64,000 nucleotides of DNA, taken from the NCBI GenBank assembly GCA_001687465.1, contig LVLI01000905.1, positions 20,838 to 84,837 of the forward strand, in the 5' to 3' direction. This document shows, in pieces, positions 45,001-53,827 of the stretch (positions within the stretch are counted from its first letter, which is position 1; each line of letters starts with the position of its first letter). The DNA comes from Halocafeteria seosinensis. Taxonomy: Eukaryota; Sar; Bigyra; Bicosoecida. The notes beneath the pieces were generated by a model that saw nothing but the letters and a program-made list of their open reading frames with translations, did no database searches and was not told the origin of the DNA. The position numbers and the translations under genes are program-made.

Positions 45001-45160
45001 CGTCTACATTGGCTGGACTGATCGGGTGGAGAACCGCCGAAAGGAATGGGATATGGTGCATAAGCCAATCATTGTGGAGGCCGTGCAACAGATAGTTGAT
45101 GGAGTATACTCAGCTTCGGATAGAACAGACTCAAAAGAAATCAACTCTTCCCGACGATAA
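39032..45160 (+). CDS. Giant glycine-rich / ephrin-receptor-like Cys-rich multi-TM protein, copy 2
   Basis: A single 2042-codon exon. The N-terminus is basic, then hydrophobic (MSLFLLYFMQYG), a signal peptide or anchor; Met 39044 is an alternative. The order is as in copy 1: beta-rich region with Gly-rich loops (GGGGGHGGAG, SGGGGG), CPxG..C repeats from residue ~1000, Ser/Thr/Pro linker, TM near 1336, cytoplasmic part with LPYHIHRVYFHG, GMLRNARARAAGDRIRFGKS and VLPCSGDGSYSHP, and C-terminal TM spans from ~1870. The two genes align over nearly their whole length, so they arose by tandem duplication. Copy 2 lacks the short first intron of copy 1. It carries a 151-codon insertion (residues ~812-962) absent from copy 1, between the second Gly-rich block and the Cys-rich repeats. 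Confidence 0.88.
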   Translation: MCYTMERKRRRDSPGSGSTLMSLFLLYFMQYGLARTDDVNDVSVNTRNVDRNGYWEVHRGRNSLQSGYQDPCNTDCEGTNTAIDLIFRSTKGKAYTPEQCAININPPEPGNSSHFNPAQDLETCVVEDFVGLLEFSDYHFMHNVTFINSTVVCKQCTDSSLKDPITLMFSAGGSISLTHSRIIVVSANFSAEVNINVDSYSTINATAFATDSFSSIDTNAYGLDGGGGGHGGAGAPGKTSDHPGGGYDFASVSRPFSFGAPACSCGGGRIRLSSGNATVIAGTIVADGGMSSVQNSGGAGAGGSVWFTGNVTSIKPPGLVSASGGKSKYCGGGGGGMVALSTKYRSSSSGVDVSGGSSGGRQVASGGSGLIYTSYLTCDSNSHNAGEDGKYASFEEANCTLHKELECRASGVNSLIAATPIDSTLNLKGLDVLTLTSCAWKALQSGMPGLREISVGSFSMISSDIAPSDKYPLLFNVTNDITLRQSSRIHIGNPGSSMTFISGANITVASSVIEAATLEIHALKLEIKSIGFIHFGKVAYISTESLISESALTQTDVPFVETTNLYLHITNLTMLPGSSTSAGRIFMSVKKNAWIYGQIVARDQTRATSGSCSAPPKKEPVIYNATCDLDAGTYNETAKYSMWATVPFLSVKDQGSLSGPAVRICAHIVEVQGGSVSVEGTGCSAERGLGAGASSSESGGGHGGKGGQSGSNPGGDAYDSTVYPYYFGSGGGGQTNGGAGGGLLWIESDAILLNGTISAAGASSSARGGGGSGGSLILSTSVLMGTGSLDVSGGKAPNGGGGGGGIINIFWLLQGQHRSQARNIALHLGIVPGTRNVWTSFSTGRYFLGYLLRILNDCVRQADHRTRHDPQSQLGAIVSSWMSDLHDSQKLWGLLIEAREYLWKKFLSYHPLPKDLARAEVRAVDDYGGELEAPTLLFIILEREFNQRDPPFLREVYRSGFWSGASGFSGKVLVEGGPGSASAGSNGSSGRVFSEPSCAVGQEGLLCHACPKGKYKAESQSNSACSLCLAGRYAASEGMTECASCSANNISAAGASSCQTCNHQIANANHTLCTKCKPGYETLHCTACPAGKYKWNVGYGECKLCPEGQFSNSSASTNCSSCPLNQVAENPGSPSCEFCPKGSIPEKNLTSCETCPAGKYAPGKTNACLKCLANTYSVGGEDHCRSCGLGQYAPELSGICFQCPSKPKRANYLHPTPSSSSTPSKTPTASNTPSTSRSSSHTPTSCLTPSVTFSCTATQRETPTNTPTVSRSNSASISPAYSFSARSREWTILQAGSHRSNIPQPPVPSGSCEWQCEAGYLEHELCLPPSSIGAYYLGGWTPIGSFAGFLVLLLVACFLAHSYLVRHKCHFATSSLLVKPGNLGRRHTRVDIRLFTGISETLQAQTSEGNITEGYAFDDYGEDFGATTGLLASDHMGRLSSGNSHPSASVDNLKGTVNDNTSDRLFASILQNLSEKILDSSANSESIPYGDPRKREKFGLRKQDLPYHIHRVYFHGVNSSDNPLRLSRGVPAELHGVLIEPELKAHARNLTEVALPTRWEETLEWLARLYRPLLHLYYPKTQKRRMKALETVHEGYGQGMLRNARARAAGDRIRFGKSEDSTLAWFDFLMLRDGEDVGDVIVGQPKLPLVLPCSGDGSYSHPFQLQPDDALVAAAFRAIIGQGVPREYYYSTIEQLVTRLRTLLKRSIGVPSFVSSDIRMDSPSCFPISEINSFLRLIPSVEILKPTLSNLETLSVVQRYLKKLNQKFSDSEAQLFLGATYSARVDKEKEGISAAPEEEWFPGVETTADSRLAIVVLPREKGKPDPRGSWNGYLPYGTRIAPDFTSVGDSFCSCSRRVVSPWSNAGSSILPQWLCFTMLALLVIIDLVLGYIFYATLWRLYPTVAYVAAAFPPLALLLTPWVAVAGFVTNSSPLLRTAVEVQLQCMIPWAIGFVTGIVDLVSDNDLGYLVGVVAPCVWISVKIMIIKGLNVYIGWTDRVENRRKEWDMVHKPIIVEAVQQIVDGVYSASDRTDSKEINSSRR
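41465..41917 (+). other. 453-bp in-frame insertion unique to copy 2
   Basis: Copy 1 passes straight from the Gly-rich block to the loop before the Cys-rich repeats. Copy 2 inserts 453 bp (151 codons, no stop) between two similar six-base edges, TTCTGG (41459-41464) and TTTTGG (41912-41917). The encoded segment is hydrophilic and helical-looking (IVSSWMSDLHDSQKLWGLLI, EAREYLWKKFLSYHPLPKD), unlike the Gly-rich surroundings. CTTCTGCAG opens it and GTACGT (41793) and GTTTAC (41897) lie towards its end, which resemble splice sites around an exon. Confidence 0.7.
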
Positions 45161-45189
45161 ATTATTGAGTGCTTGTGTCATTCAGGAAC

Positions 45190-46672
45190 TTAGTTCCGCT
45201 GGTACAGTTTCACCCAATCAATAATATGCGTAGCAGGAAACGGCGTGGAGGGAGACGGAGGAAGATACCACGCTATTGCAGTGTTTAGAATGATATAAAA
45301 CGGATCCTGAGGAATAGGAACTTCGGAAGCATTCCGTGTGTGGTAAACAGTGCCATCCAAGGAGAAGTGAAGCACATCTTTACTCCAGTCTACCCCAAAT
45401 ACGTGGAAAGTATCTGTATAGTTGATCTTTGGACCACCGAGTGGGGGATACATTGAACCTGGAAGCACTTGTTTGTTGTCTCCGCACTCATTACCCCATC
45501 TGGAAGCAGATTCGCTTGAATTGCAAAATAAGAGATGGTGTAAGATCAGATGTTTCAATTAATCTTACCTGTATGATCCAAATATCGCTTCTACAAATGG
45601 ATTGCCTGCGTTTTGGTATACTACTAAGTATTTCAAGCACTTAAGAGTATGCATTAGTGGGATAAGGCTCACTTGTTGCTTCCATTATATCGATCTCTCC
45701 GCCGACGGGCCAACAAATTTGCGGCTCTGGAAGTAACCAGTGGGCAGGCCAACTTCCTGCGGTTCAACAACAGTATAACCGGGAATCGGGCGATATAGTA
45801 CAAAGCAGAGCATTTGTAACAGCTGTTTCGAATGATTTTTATGTAGCTCTTCTACGCACCTGTTGACGCTTGTTGAGGCAGTTTAGCTCTGATCTCCCAC
45901 TTCCCATATTTGTAGAACTGCTTTCCCTTTGAATCGATCCATCCTGCGCATACAACAGGACTTGTGCTTTCTGGAGGGAAGTCGAGCATCTAAATGCGCT
46001 TTCATGCACACTTAGGGTGCGTTTAGTTACACTGACGATATCAAAGCTCTCTTTAGTCCAATTGTAGCCAGACGTACCACTTGTATAATTATATTGTTTT
46101 CCGTGTGGTCCAGTTACGGTTTCACGTTCCGTCTTGAGAATCAATTGTCCTGTGCTCATCGTGCATGGAATGTAAAGTCACCCAGTTTACGGCGGTCCTT
46201 CTGGTACAGAAAATTGCAATACGGTGAGAGCACGTACCGTCACTCAGAATTACGTTCTTCTTGAGATACAGTTGCAATTCTGGCGGGCAACAATGGGATT
46301 CATTTTGCCGTCTGGGAGGCCAAGGGGAGAGGACAATTTTGCACAGTGTTTCCAACAAGAGCTTCAGTATGCTTACATATTCCAGTTTGAATCATTGAGA
46401 GTATCGCCTTGGAAATCATCGAAAAACACTAAATTCCAGTTATCATTGTCGTGGTCAACGTTCGCAAGTTCCACAGCTCCAACATCAGGTACCTGTTCAG
46501 TGCTCTCAGACGACTTCCATAGCCAAGCGAGTGGGTTGGTTCGTTGGATGCGGGTAGATTCACCCCCATCATTTTCGGTCCGTGTTGCGATAGACGATGT
46601 GGCAATGCATAGAGTAAACGTCATCAACATCAGCCCCAACTGTCGCATCCAAATGATGGGTTTGTGCTTCAT
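45190..46672 (-). CDS. Secreted GH16 family beta-glucanase
   Basis: Seven exons, 46672-46377, 46311-46238, 46149-46078, 45970-45860, 45756-45673, 45605-45569 and 45499-45190, give 327 residues. A signal peptide is visible (MRQLGLMLMTFTLCIA). Family landmarks are NLVFFDDFQGDTLNDSNWN, the LILKTE strand, YKYGKWEIRAKLP, WPAHWLLP, and the catalytic signature GEIDIME, with nucleophile Glu205, Asp207 and acid/base Glu210. The protein ends in the usual FYIILNTAIA and IIDWVKLYQ strands. GH16 enzymes of this type hydrolyse beta-1,3 or mixed-linkage glucans (laminarin-like); the exact substrate cannot be read. The start could be Met 46705 or 46648 as well; 46672 gives the best signal peptide. The 37-bp exon is the smallest in the window. 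It is convergent with glycine-rich copy 2. Confidence 0.92.
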
Positions 46673-47543
46673 CCTCCTCGTGCAATTCCAGTAAGATCCG
46701 AGCAAAAACCCCCTTTGGGAACAATCAAATTCTGCGCACCTTGATCAAGTAGTATGTACATCTGGAGTGTGCCGAAGGCGTCGTACTCTGCGATCTCCTC
46801 CCGAACTTCAAGCCCCCACGGGGTAGAATCGTGCAGCTTCCCACATGCACACGGTCAAGTTGATCCAAAGTGCGTGCATTCTTTCATGTATCGTTAAGTC
46901 CAGCGGGCAATTTTTGCGAAAATAGACGCGTTCTCCTTGAACGGTTGTCGGAACGCAGACGCGATACACTTGCAAGTGCATCGCGCTTCCTGACCACTGT
47001 CTGCACTGTGGTCAAGCAACTGGTCAACAACTACAGTAGCAGGGTTCCCGAGTGGAAATTGACCGATCCCCAGCGTAGCCGACATGCCGCCAATACTTGA
47101 CGCGATTCATGTGGTTAACTTCGCCCCAGTGCTTTGCTGTTGGATCATCGTCAGGAATCCAGGATCCTGGGAATTCCAGTGCCGCGATGCGCCCATATCC
47201 GGTATTGGTGCACATTCGTATCGCTCAGAAGCAAATGCGAAAAACGGGGAAGCTTAAATATGCAAAATCGTCTCCGTACGCAGCCTGAGCTAACCAATTT
47301 ACAATGGATCGCCGCTGGGTTTGTGATAATTACCGAGTGTTTCCTGAGCGCCCCAGGGCGGGTGCGGGTTGCTGGAGGCCCTCAGTCACAACAACCTCAG
47401 GCCCTAGACTCTAGTAGAGGGTATTAGGCCCTCTCCTGCCGGTATTGTTGACGGGGTGCACAGACGAGGACATTTTCCTCATAGATCTATTTACCCACTT
47501 TTTAAGAAGAGGAAGCAGCGGGTGCTTCATTTCTGGCCCCGTA
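46673..47543. other. Intergenic stretch between GH16 and the second TPR gene
   Basis: Divergent genes flank it, so it should hold both promoters. Short open frames (60-97 codons) on both strands have no motif. The TPR frame is open back to 47445, but the start at 47544 is better supported. Confidence 0.4.
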
Positions 47544-50133
47544 ATGGCGTCCTCCAACAAAGAGCAAGCCCGAGAATGGAATCGTAAGGCTATTAAGGTC
47601 TCCGGGACCCCCGAAGCCCTCACATATTACGATAAAGCGATTCAATTGGACCCGCACACGACCGTGTACCTCAGCAATAAAGCTAAATCCTTGGCGAAAA
47701 TGCGCCGTCTGGAAGATGCCATCGCTTGCTATAATCGGATTATTGCTATGGATCCCAACAACACGGCTGCATACCACCAGAAAGGGATAGAATTAGCCTG
47801 GTCGAATCGCTTCCAAGAGGCTGCCGCATGCTATGATCAAGCCATCTCCCTGAATCGAGGAACCGCAGCGGATGCCAAATTGAGCACGGTATTTAAAGAC
47901 AAGACGATAGCGTTGGCTTGGCTCGGCCAATGGACGAACTCGCTTGCTGCAGCCGAAAAAGCTCTTGCTCTGGGAGAGACTGACGCAGAGCTGCATAGGA
48001 CCATGTCCACGGCATACCGGGAGCTGAAAGACTATGAGAAAGCTATGGCCTGCTGCGATCGCGCTCTGCAGATCCAACCTGATTTCGCCAAAGCACTGCA
48101 GAGCAAGGGCAGAATTCTTGCAAAGCAGGGGAAACATGTGGAAGCATTACCATATTTTGATAGAGCGATAGCATTGGATAGTAAGATGACGGAAAACTAT
48201 CTGGACAAAGCCCGTTCTCAAGTCTTTCTGGAGCGCTATGAGCAAGCGATTGAGTCGTTCGCCAAGGAACTGAAGCTGCAGCCTAAGTGCCAAGAAGCCA
48301 TTAACGAGAGGAAGAATGTACAGTCCCTTCTGCAGCAGAAGAAACAGGAACTGGAAGAGACTAAAGAACTTGAGAAAAGTAATCGAACCAACAGAAATGC
48401 AGCTGTGGCATCTGCGACGGAACCGGCCGGTAAGTTACTTCCTTTTGAGAGCTTCCATTGTACTTGCAGTAAACTCTGCTTGTTCCTTTCACACAGACGA
48501 TGGGAAGCCTCCAGCATCACATGCTACGAATTCAATACCGATGTCTGATGTCGGGCATGAGCAAACCCTGACAAGTGGTGAAATCAAAGAGGGCTTGGAG
48601 CAAATACAACAACTAGCTCCTCAACTTGGAAAATTTGTGCTAAAACGAGAAGTTGATGAAGCCATCATGAGTAACGACACACAAAAACAGTTCCGCATAG
48701 AAACGGCTTACATCAGGGATAAGCCTGCATTGCTCGAATTCTACCGTTCCTTCAATGGCGTTCTCTATGATGCTTTTACAGCAGCAAGTGTAATACAAAG
48801 CGGCGATGTCGACGTCAAGCTGGGGACAATGAAGTCATGCGTCGTCAGTGCATTGGATTTGATTGCCCAACATTTTCCTCCCTTTAGTATCGTGACTGCA
48901 GCCACCCAAAGCATTCTTAAATCGCGGAAGGAAGGGGATTTGAAAAAGCTGCTTGATGTGCTTCCTTTGCGTTCGGACATGAGTAACATTATTGAAGAGG
49001 TGAGCCGCGTGGTCACAATCGCCCTTTCAGATAGCATCGAAAGCTTAGATCCTGAGATTGAAGATCAGCGGCGCTTGTGGGAGTTTTTTGAAAAGGTCAA
49101 GTTCAAGTATTTCTCAAGGAGTAAGCCTAAATCCATCTACGAATGCAAAGGAGCTTCTGAGGGTATAGCTTTATTGTGTGCGTGTAGCAAAGGGCTCATT
49201 GAGCCGGGGAGATTTAGGGGAGAAGAAGTGTTGCCGTTGTTCCTCCTTAGTGGGATGACACTAGATAGTGTACAAGCAAAGAGGGAACATATTGCGCGAC
49301 TGTTCGATTTCGACGTGGGAAAAAGTAGTACATACGATAACGTGAAGTGTGAACACCCCGCTCAACCAACACCTTCTGAGACCAGCGGTGAGTCCTCCCG
49401 TTCGGATGAATCGGCATTGAGAGAGGAAATGCGCCATCTTCGCGAAGAAATGGAGAAAGCAAACTTAGCAAACGACACGGAAAGCCTCAGGCAGCGACTG
49501 GAAGAAATAGAAAAACAACTTCCGAAACCAGAAGATAACGACGTTACGGGTGGATCGGAAGCTCAAAATATGATTTCTCCAGATGGTGCGACGGGTCAAC
49601 GCAGTGAGGCCTCAGGAGCATACAAATTTGCCGTTCAGGCAGCGCGAGAGGTCGAAGATCTAAAGGAAAGACTATTTTACCACGAAACTCGAGCTTTACA
49701 AGCTCACCGTGCTAGTCAAATACGCCGTCGTTTTCAGGACAGTCAGTTTCCTTTTGTTGTAGCGCTCAACAAGCTGAAACGCGTTCTCAATAGGTATCAT
49801 GGAGGACCAGACAAGCACCCATACCGCCGTGATCCCAATACGTTTGACGTAATGTTCCGCAGGAAAAAGTCAATTGCTAAGGCTTTGCAGGGAACCCGCA
49901 ACGTCCGCCCGGAACGTGTAAGTGGAAAGGTAGTCATGGCATTTATCGGAGGTGACACTGCTCTGACTGATATCCCGCGTGAACAAATCTATGAAGCATT
50001 TGGGTTTGACAGCGAAGGGGAAGAATACTATGGTGGAAAGTCCTTTGCAAACACAACAGAGAGCACTGAAAGTAGGGAAAACCGTCACCGGCTTGTCGGG
50101 AAATCAGAGAAGGACGATCACCATAGACACTAA
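47544..50133 (+). CDS. TPR protein with the same unrecognised central domain (paralogue of 8062-12840)
   Basis: Two exons, 47544-48429 and 48497-50133 (67-bp intron), encode 840 residues. The start MASSNKEQAREWNRKA resembles the entry unit of the TPR blocks in the larger paralogue. Residues ~10-290 are about seven diverged TPR units (EALTYYDKAIQLDPHTTVYL through ALPYFDRAIALDSKM and the FAKELKLQPKCQEA exit unit). Residues ~325-600 share a helical domain with the paralogue: EVDEAIMSNDTQKQF, LYDAFTAASVIQSGDVDVKL, IIEEVSRVVTIALSDS. A short coiled coil (REEMRHLREEMEKANLAND) and a basic C-terminal part (FRRKKSIAKALQG, VRPERVSGKVVMAF) follow. Unlike the paralogue it has one TPR block, one intron, and unique rather than near-identical repeats. 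Function is unknown; the TPRs suggest protein binding. Confidence 0.92.
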
Positions 50134-50562
50134 GCCAGAGTCTGCTTTAGGACAGATGTATAGTCCGTTTGCGTTTCAGAAACAATCTGATTATTATTAC
50201 TGGCTTTCGGAATCTGCTTCATACTCAAGCGAGAAAAAATCGTTAATTTGTGCTGCGCCCAATTCAGTCACCGGCGCATCGAGGCTCAGCAGTTGCTCCG
50301 CATTATACGCCGACAGTTGGGCAAGGGATCCTGTGATACGCGAAGTTGTGAGCCCGATGAAGCTATGTCCTCTCTGCAATGTATCTACTTACCAACAATA
50401 TCCAGTAAATAACTGATTGTCTTTTCGTCACCGTCAAACTGTGGAATCTGAGAACTTATGCTTTTCGCGATCCACTCTTGAGAAAAACACTTGTCTATTT
50501 GTTGTCGCCAATACTTCTGTACAACTTCTGACTTCTCCGGCTGCGATAATTTCTGCATACGT
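50134..50562. other. Spacer between convergent genes
   Basis: It lies between the second TPR gene's stop and the stop of the small four-exon gene. The open frame at 49979-50416 is mostly a shadow of the TPR gene. I see no feature. Confidence 0.45.
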
Positions 50563-51232
50563 TTATCGATGAACCTTCTCCATTGCTAAGACAGAATGTG
50601 CGTGGGCGTTGAGGGCACGGACCTGCAGTTGTAAGAGTAACTCTGTCACACAGTCCGCGGTTCCTGCGGTGCACACGATGCTGCCATTCTCGGGGATTCT
50701 TCTGAAATGGGCGAATTTCCAGATCTTGATGCATGAAAAAAACCGTTTCGCACATTACTTACAATTGGAAGTCTTCATAAAAAGCTGGATCCGATAGAAA
50801 TTCTTGGGGAACCATGACATAGAATGCCTTGTAAGATTTCGAAACCTTTTCCAGGTCTATTTCTGCACGAAGCTCTTATCATAAAACAAGTGATATCACA
50901 CAGCGAGAGCGTACGTGACTTACCATCCCACTTTGGAGCATGACGGATGAACTTGATAACAATGGAGGTTCCTTTGCTGGGAACTGGAAGAAGGAAATCT
51001 GCTCCACGCAGTTTTTTGGCTATTTTCGTTCGAAAATTTAGTTGCAACGACTGTATGATCCACAAGGATACAGTGGCATATTCGCGATGATTAAAGTAAA
51101 CTAGAGAAATCAAAGTGAAATGAAAATATACGAGCTTACATGGGTAATATCTGTATGAGAATTCGAGAATTCCTCTGTTATCAGCAAAACAGGGCCTTTT
51201 GGAGGGTCTTGCGCAGGGGTACAGGCCGTCAT
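50563..51232 (-). CDS. Small four-exon protein of unknown function
   Basis: Exons 51232-51140, 51050-50924, 50862-50763 and 50701-50563 join with closed phases to 152 residues; introns are GT-AG, 61-89 bp. The protein starts MTACTPAQDPPKGPVLLITE, continues with a basic stretch and ADFLLPVPSKGTSIVIKFIR, then VSKSYKAFYVMVPQEFLSDP, DFQLRIPENGSIVCTAG and a helical C-terminus (CVTELLLQLQVRALNAH). It looks like a compact globular domain without signal peptide or TM. A different acceptor for exon 2 would allow a longer upstream reading (from 51332), so the N-terminus is the least certain part. I do not recognise the family. It could be a conserved protist domain, given the coherent strand-helix alternation. 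Confidence 0.65.
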
Positions 51233-51673
51233 GGTAGCTAGTAGCACTGTGCCAGTACTGGTACTTTATGCTTCTTGTCGATTGTGAATAATCCCAAAAA
51301 TTATCACCAACTATACATGCACGGAATGGCAAAAGTTACATAGAATTCTTCTCGAATTCCTACTTGCTCCAAAAACCCCCAAAAGACGGATAATTTTTGA
51401 ATATCGCAGTGGGGCAGAAAGATTCGTTGCAACACACGCTAACTAGATCCCTCTATGACTTGCGTTGCTATAGTAGCTACTCAATAGAACGACTGAATAA
51501 GGTGGTTCGATCGCGTGGATTCCTTGTGGAACCAGTAAAATTCTTGTTTCCAAAGATGCAAACGTAAGGACATATTACTCACTGCCGAGAATACTTGGTA
51601 TTGTCTATTTCATGAAATTTAGCATAAATAATTAGATGCTTCTTACTGTTGCTCCCGATACACGTCACACGCC
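51233..51673. other. Divergent promoter region
   Basis: The stretch lies between two divergent small genes and is AT-rich around 51590-51650, next to the start of the basic protein gene. No gene is seen. Confidence 0.4.
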
Positions 51674-52284
51674 ATGGACTGGTTGAAAAGAGCCGCAAGC
51701 ATTGTTGGCAGACAGAAGAATTCTAACCCAGAAGGAGAACCTGAAAATCCTAATTTGGATGAGATAGAAGAGTGTTCCACACCAAGGAGAGCGTCTCCTG
51801 TAAATGTACGTACTATATAGATGTTTTTCGAAATAAAAATTTTTATGTGTGCATTTGCCGGCCACAGAATAACTCTGAAGAGGAAAAAGAAGAATTGGAC
51901 CCTAGTCAGAGAGGAGCAAACGCGAGATGCAAGAAGCGTAATGATAAACGTAAACAACCGAGAAGACTGGGTACAATGCAAAATGTAGATCCGAGGGTCG
52001 TACTAGAAGCAACAGCGTCTCATGAAACGGGGCGAATTCAAGAGAACTCCTTTCCGAGGAATTCTACTCGGCGAGAAGTCCACCCGTCGACCCCAACCCC
52101 AGCAAATAAAGGAAACGCCACTAAGAATAAGCTTGAAATAAAGAAAGCAAGACGTGCATTGCTTAATGATAAGCAACGGCATGTCTCGAAATGTGTGAGA
52201 GATCTAGAAGACTACCTTGGTGACGGTGGGTACTGGGAAATTCGAGGTAGTAGAAAGCGGAAGTGTACGGCTCGGGGAGTTTAA
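51674..52284 (+). CDS. Small basic two-exon protein of unknown function
   Basis: Exons 51674-51805 and 51868-52284 (62-bp GT-AG intron, phase 0) encode 182 residues. It starts MDWLKRAASIVGRQKNSN, is highly charged (Lys/Arg/Glu-rich, few hydrophobics) and disordered for the first ~130 residues. A likely helix (KARRALLNDKQRHVSKCVRD) leads into LEDYLGDGGYWEIRG and a basic end. The DNA near 52218 holds a possible donor, so a further exon is possible. It is convergent with the SOUL gene, 43 bp between stop codons. Nuclear or nucleic-acid binding is compatible with the composition but not shown. Confidence 0.65.
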
Positions 52285-52327
52285 TAAATTGTTTCTCAGA
52301 AACCAGTTCGTGGTACACAGCATTACA

Positions 52328-53339
52328 TTACTGTACCTGCAGCCAGACTTCATTATGACGTCCGAAAAGAGTGAATGGCGAGTCGTACTGGGCCCAAGCT
52401 TCGGACCTGTTCGAAGCAATTAGTTACTTGAAAATGCACCTATTTTGACATTCAAACACAGGCTATTTGCTTACCAATCCGAACCTTCGACTAGTTTGTG
52501 CCCGGCCTTGCGTAGTACATCTTTCAGTTGAGCGCTGTAGTTGATGAAGTCCGTCTTATTAGCAAAGCCTGCGTGGCTAAGACTTTAATTGTATTAACCC
52601 GGAGGAAGCCTCCAGCCAATTCTGTCCTTGCACTTACCTCCGAATTCTGTCGCGGCCATTTTCAAGTTACTTCCGGACTCAATACTAATTTCATTGCTTG
52701 TTGGAATTTCACTTCTGTCCGAAAAAAGACTCGAAGGAACAAAGAAACTGATTTTCCAGTTTGTCGAGTCGTTGGTTCTGGCCAAAACTGGGGAGGTCAT
52801 GGGAATCTCCTTATTCATCGAGTTTTTCCCCGAGATGTAGTTGAAGCTGCCCAAGAAAACTGCTATAGATGATAAGGATTAACCTGACATATGTGGAACA
52901 TGCTTACTTTTTGTGGAATCCAGTACTTTCAGCATTGTCGAAGCTTTCAGTTTGAACTCGGGCAACAGTCCAGAATTCGTTGACTTCCTGCGGAATCCAC
53001 ATCCAAACCAGTTCGGCAAATGAAAGTTATAGAGGGACGGATCGAAGCTCTCAAAGCACGTACCTTTCCGTATACACGGACGGCGTAGTTCATTCCGTCG
53101 ATAGTCTTGTTTTCAAGTTCGTGGAAGCAAGGTGTTTCGATCTGTATAGGAAGCAGAAATCAGACTCATGCGACTCTTCGACACAGGTGCACTGAGGATA
53201 TCCCCACAGAGACCCTACTTACATTGTTGTAGTTACAAATATGGCAAGGAGGGTTGCTATTTCTGGTAGCGGCAGCGTTGGTACCCAATACTAGCGCTGC
53301 GATGGCAGCAAAGAGACACACGTTGGGGCCTATCATCAT
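52328..53339 (-). CDS. Secreted SOUL / haem-binding family protein
   Basis: Six exons, 53339-53223, 53141-53064, 52987-52908, 52846-52638, 52568-52475 and 52406-52328, give 218 residues with all phases closed. A signal peptide (VCLFAAIAALVLG) is followed by CHICNYNN. The SOUL fold is recognisable throughout: ETPCFHELENKTIDGMNYAV, FDNAESTGFHKNFNYISGKN, the hallmark EIPMTSPV, WKISFFVPSSLF, and the C-terminal DSPFTLFGRHNEVWLQV, which equals the family's NPPWTLPFLRRNEVWVEI. SOUL proteins bind haem or tetrapyrroles; in algae and plants some sit in plastid or eyespot fractions, in animals in the cytosol. A secretory signal would place this one in the ER lumen, outside, or in a complex plastid if the organism has one. 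The adjacent + strand frames are shadows. Confidence 0.93.
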
Positions 53340-53827
53340 TTTTGCCGATTCTTCTGTGTTTGGAATCCGGGCTTATGTTGAATTGTTCGTTCGAAATGGA
53401 AACGAAATGAACTTTTAATGTTCACACGCTTTCAACTCAAGGTAGATTAGAAGTAGTCTGAACGTGGGGAGAAGCCTCCCGAAGATCAATGCCTGACGTC
53501 AGTGCGTACACGTCACACTAATGCCGCTCCGTCCATTGAATCTTCAAGCGGCTGACTCAAGCGAGTACGGTTGGGTATTCCTACACGGTGTAGTAGCACC
53601 ACCAGCGGGAGCTCATCGGCTCAGTTCTTCGTGAAGAGGAACTATTGGCTTGCTATCACGACGAACTAATAGGGGAAGTGATGATATAGATGACGCTCGG
53701 TTATTCAAAATCGAACGACACAGCAAGTGAAGATCAATTCACTTCTTCGCTTTTGGACGCGGCGTAATGCGGGAGAAAAACCGCACTCCACTCGGTCGCC
53801 CAACCCTGTTGTAGCTGTGTCCGTTGC
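53340..53827. other. Spacer between SOUL start and the GLUG gene stop
   Basis: About 490 bp, presumably the SOUL promoter and the GLUG 3' flank. A 68-codon frame at 53727-53933 overlaps the GLUG gene in antisense and is a shadow. Nothing else is supported. Confidence 0.45.

Noticed and set aside
48316-48497. Open frame running upstream from the second exon of the small TPR gene
   Set aside because: The first exon continues in the other frame with clear TPR sequence up to a GGTAAG donor, so this part is a shadow.
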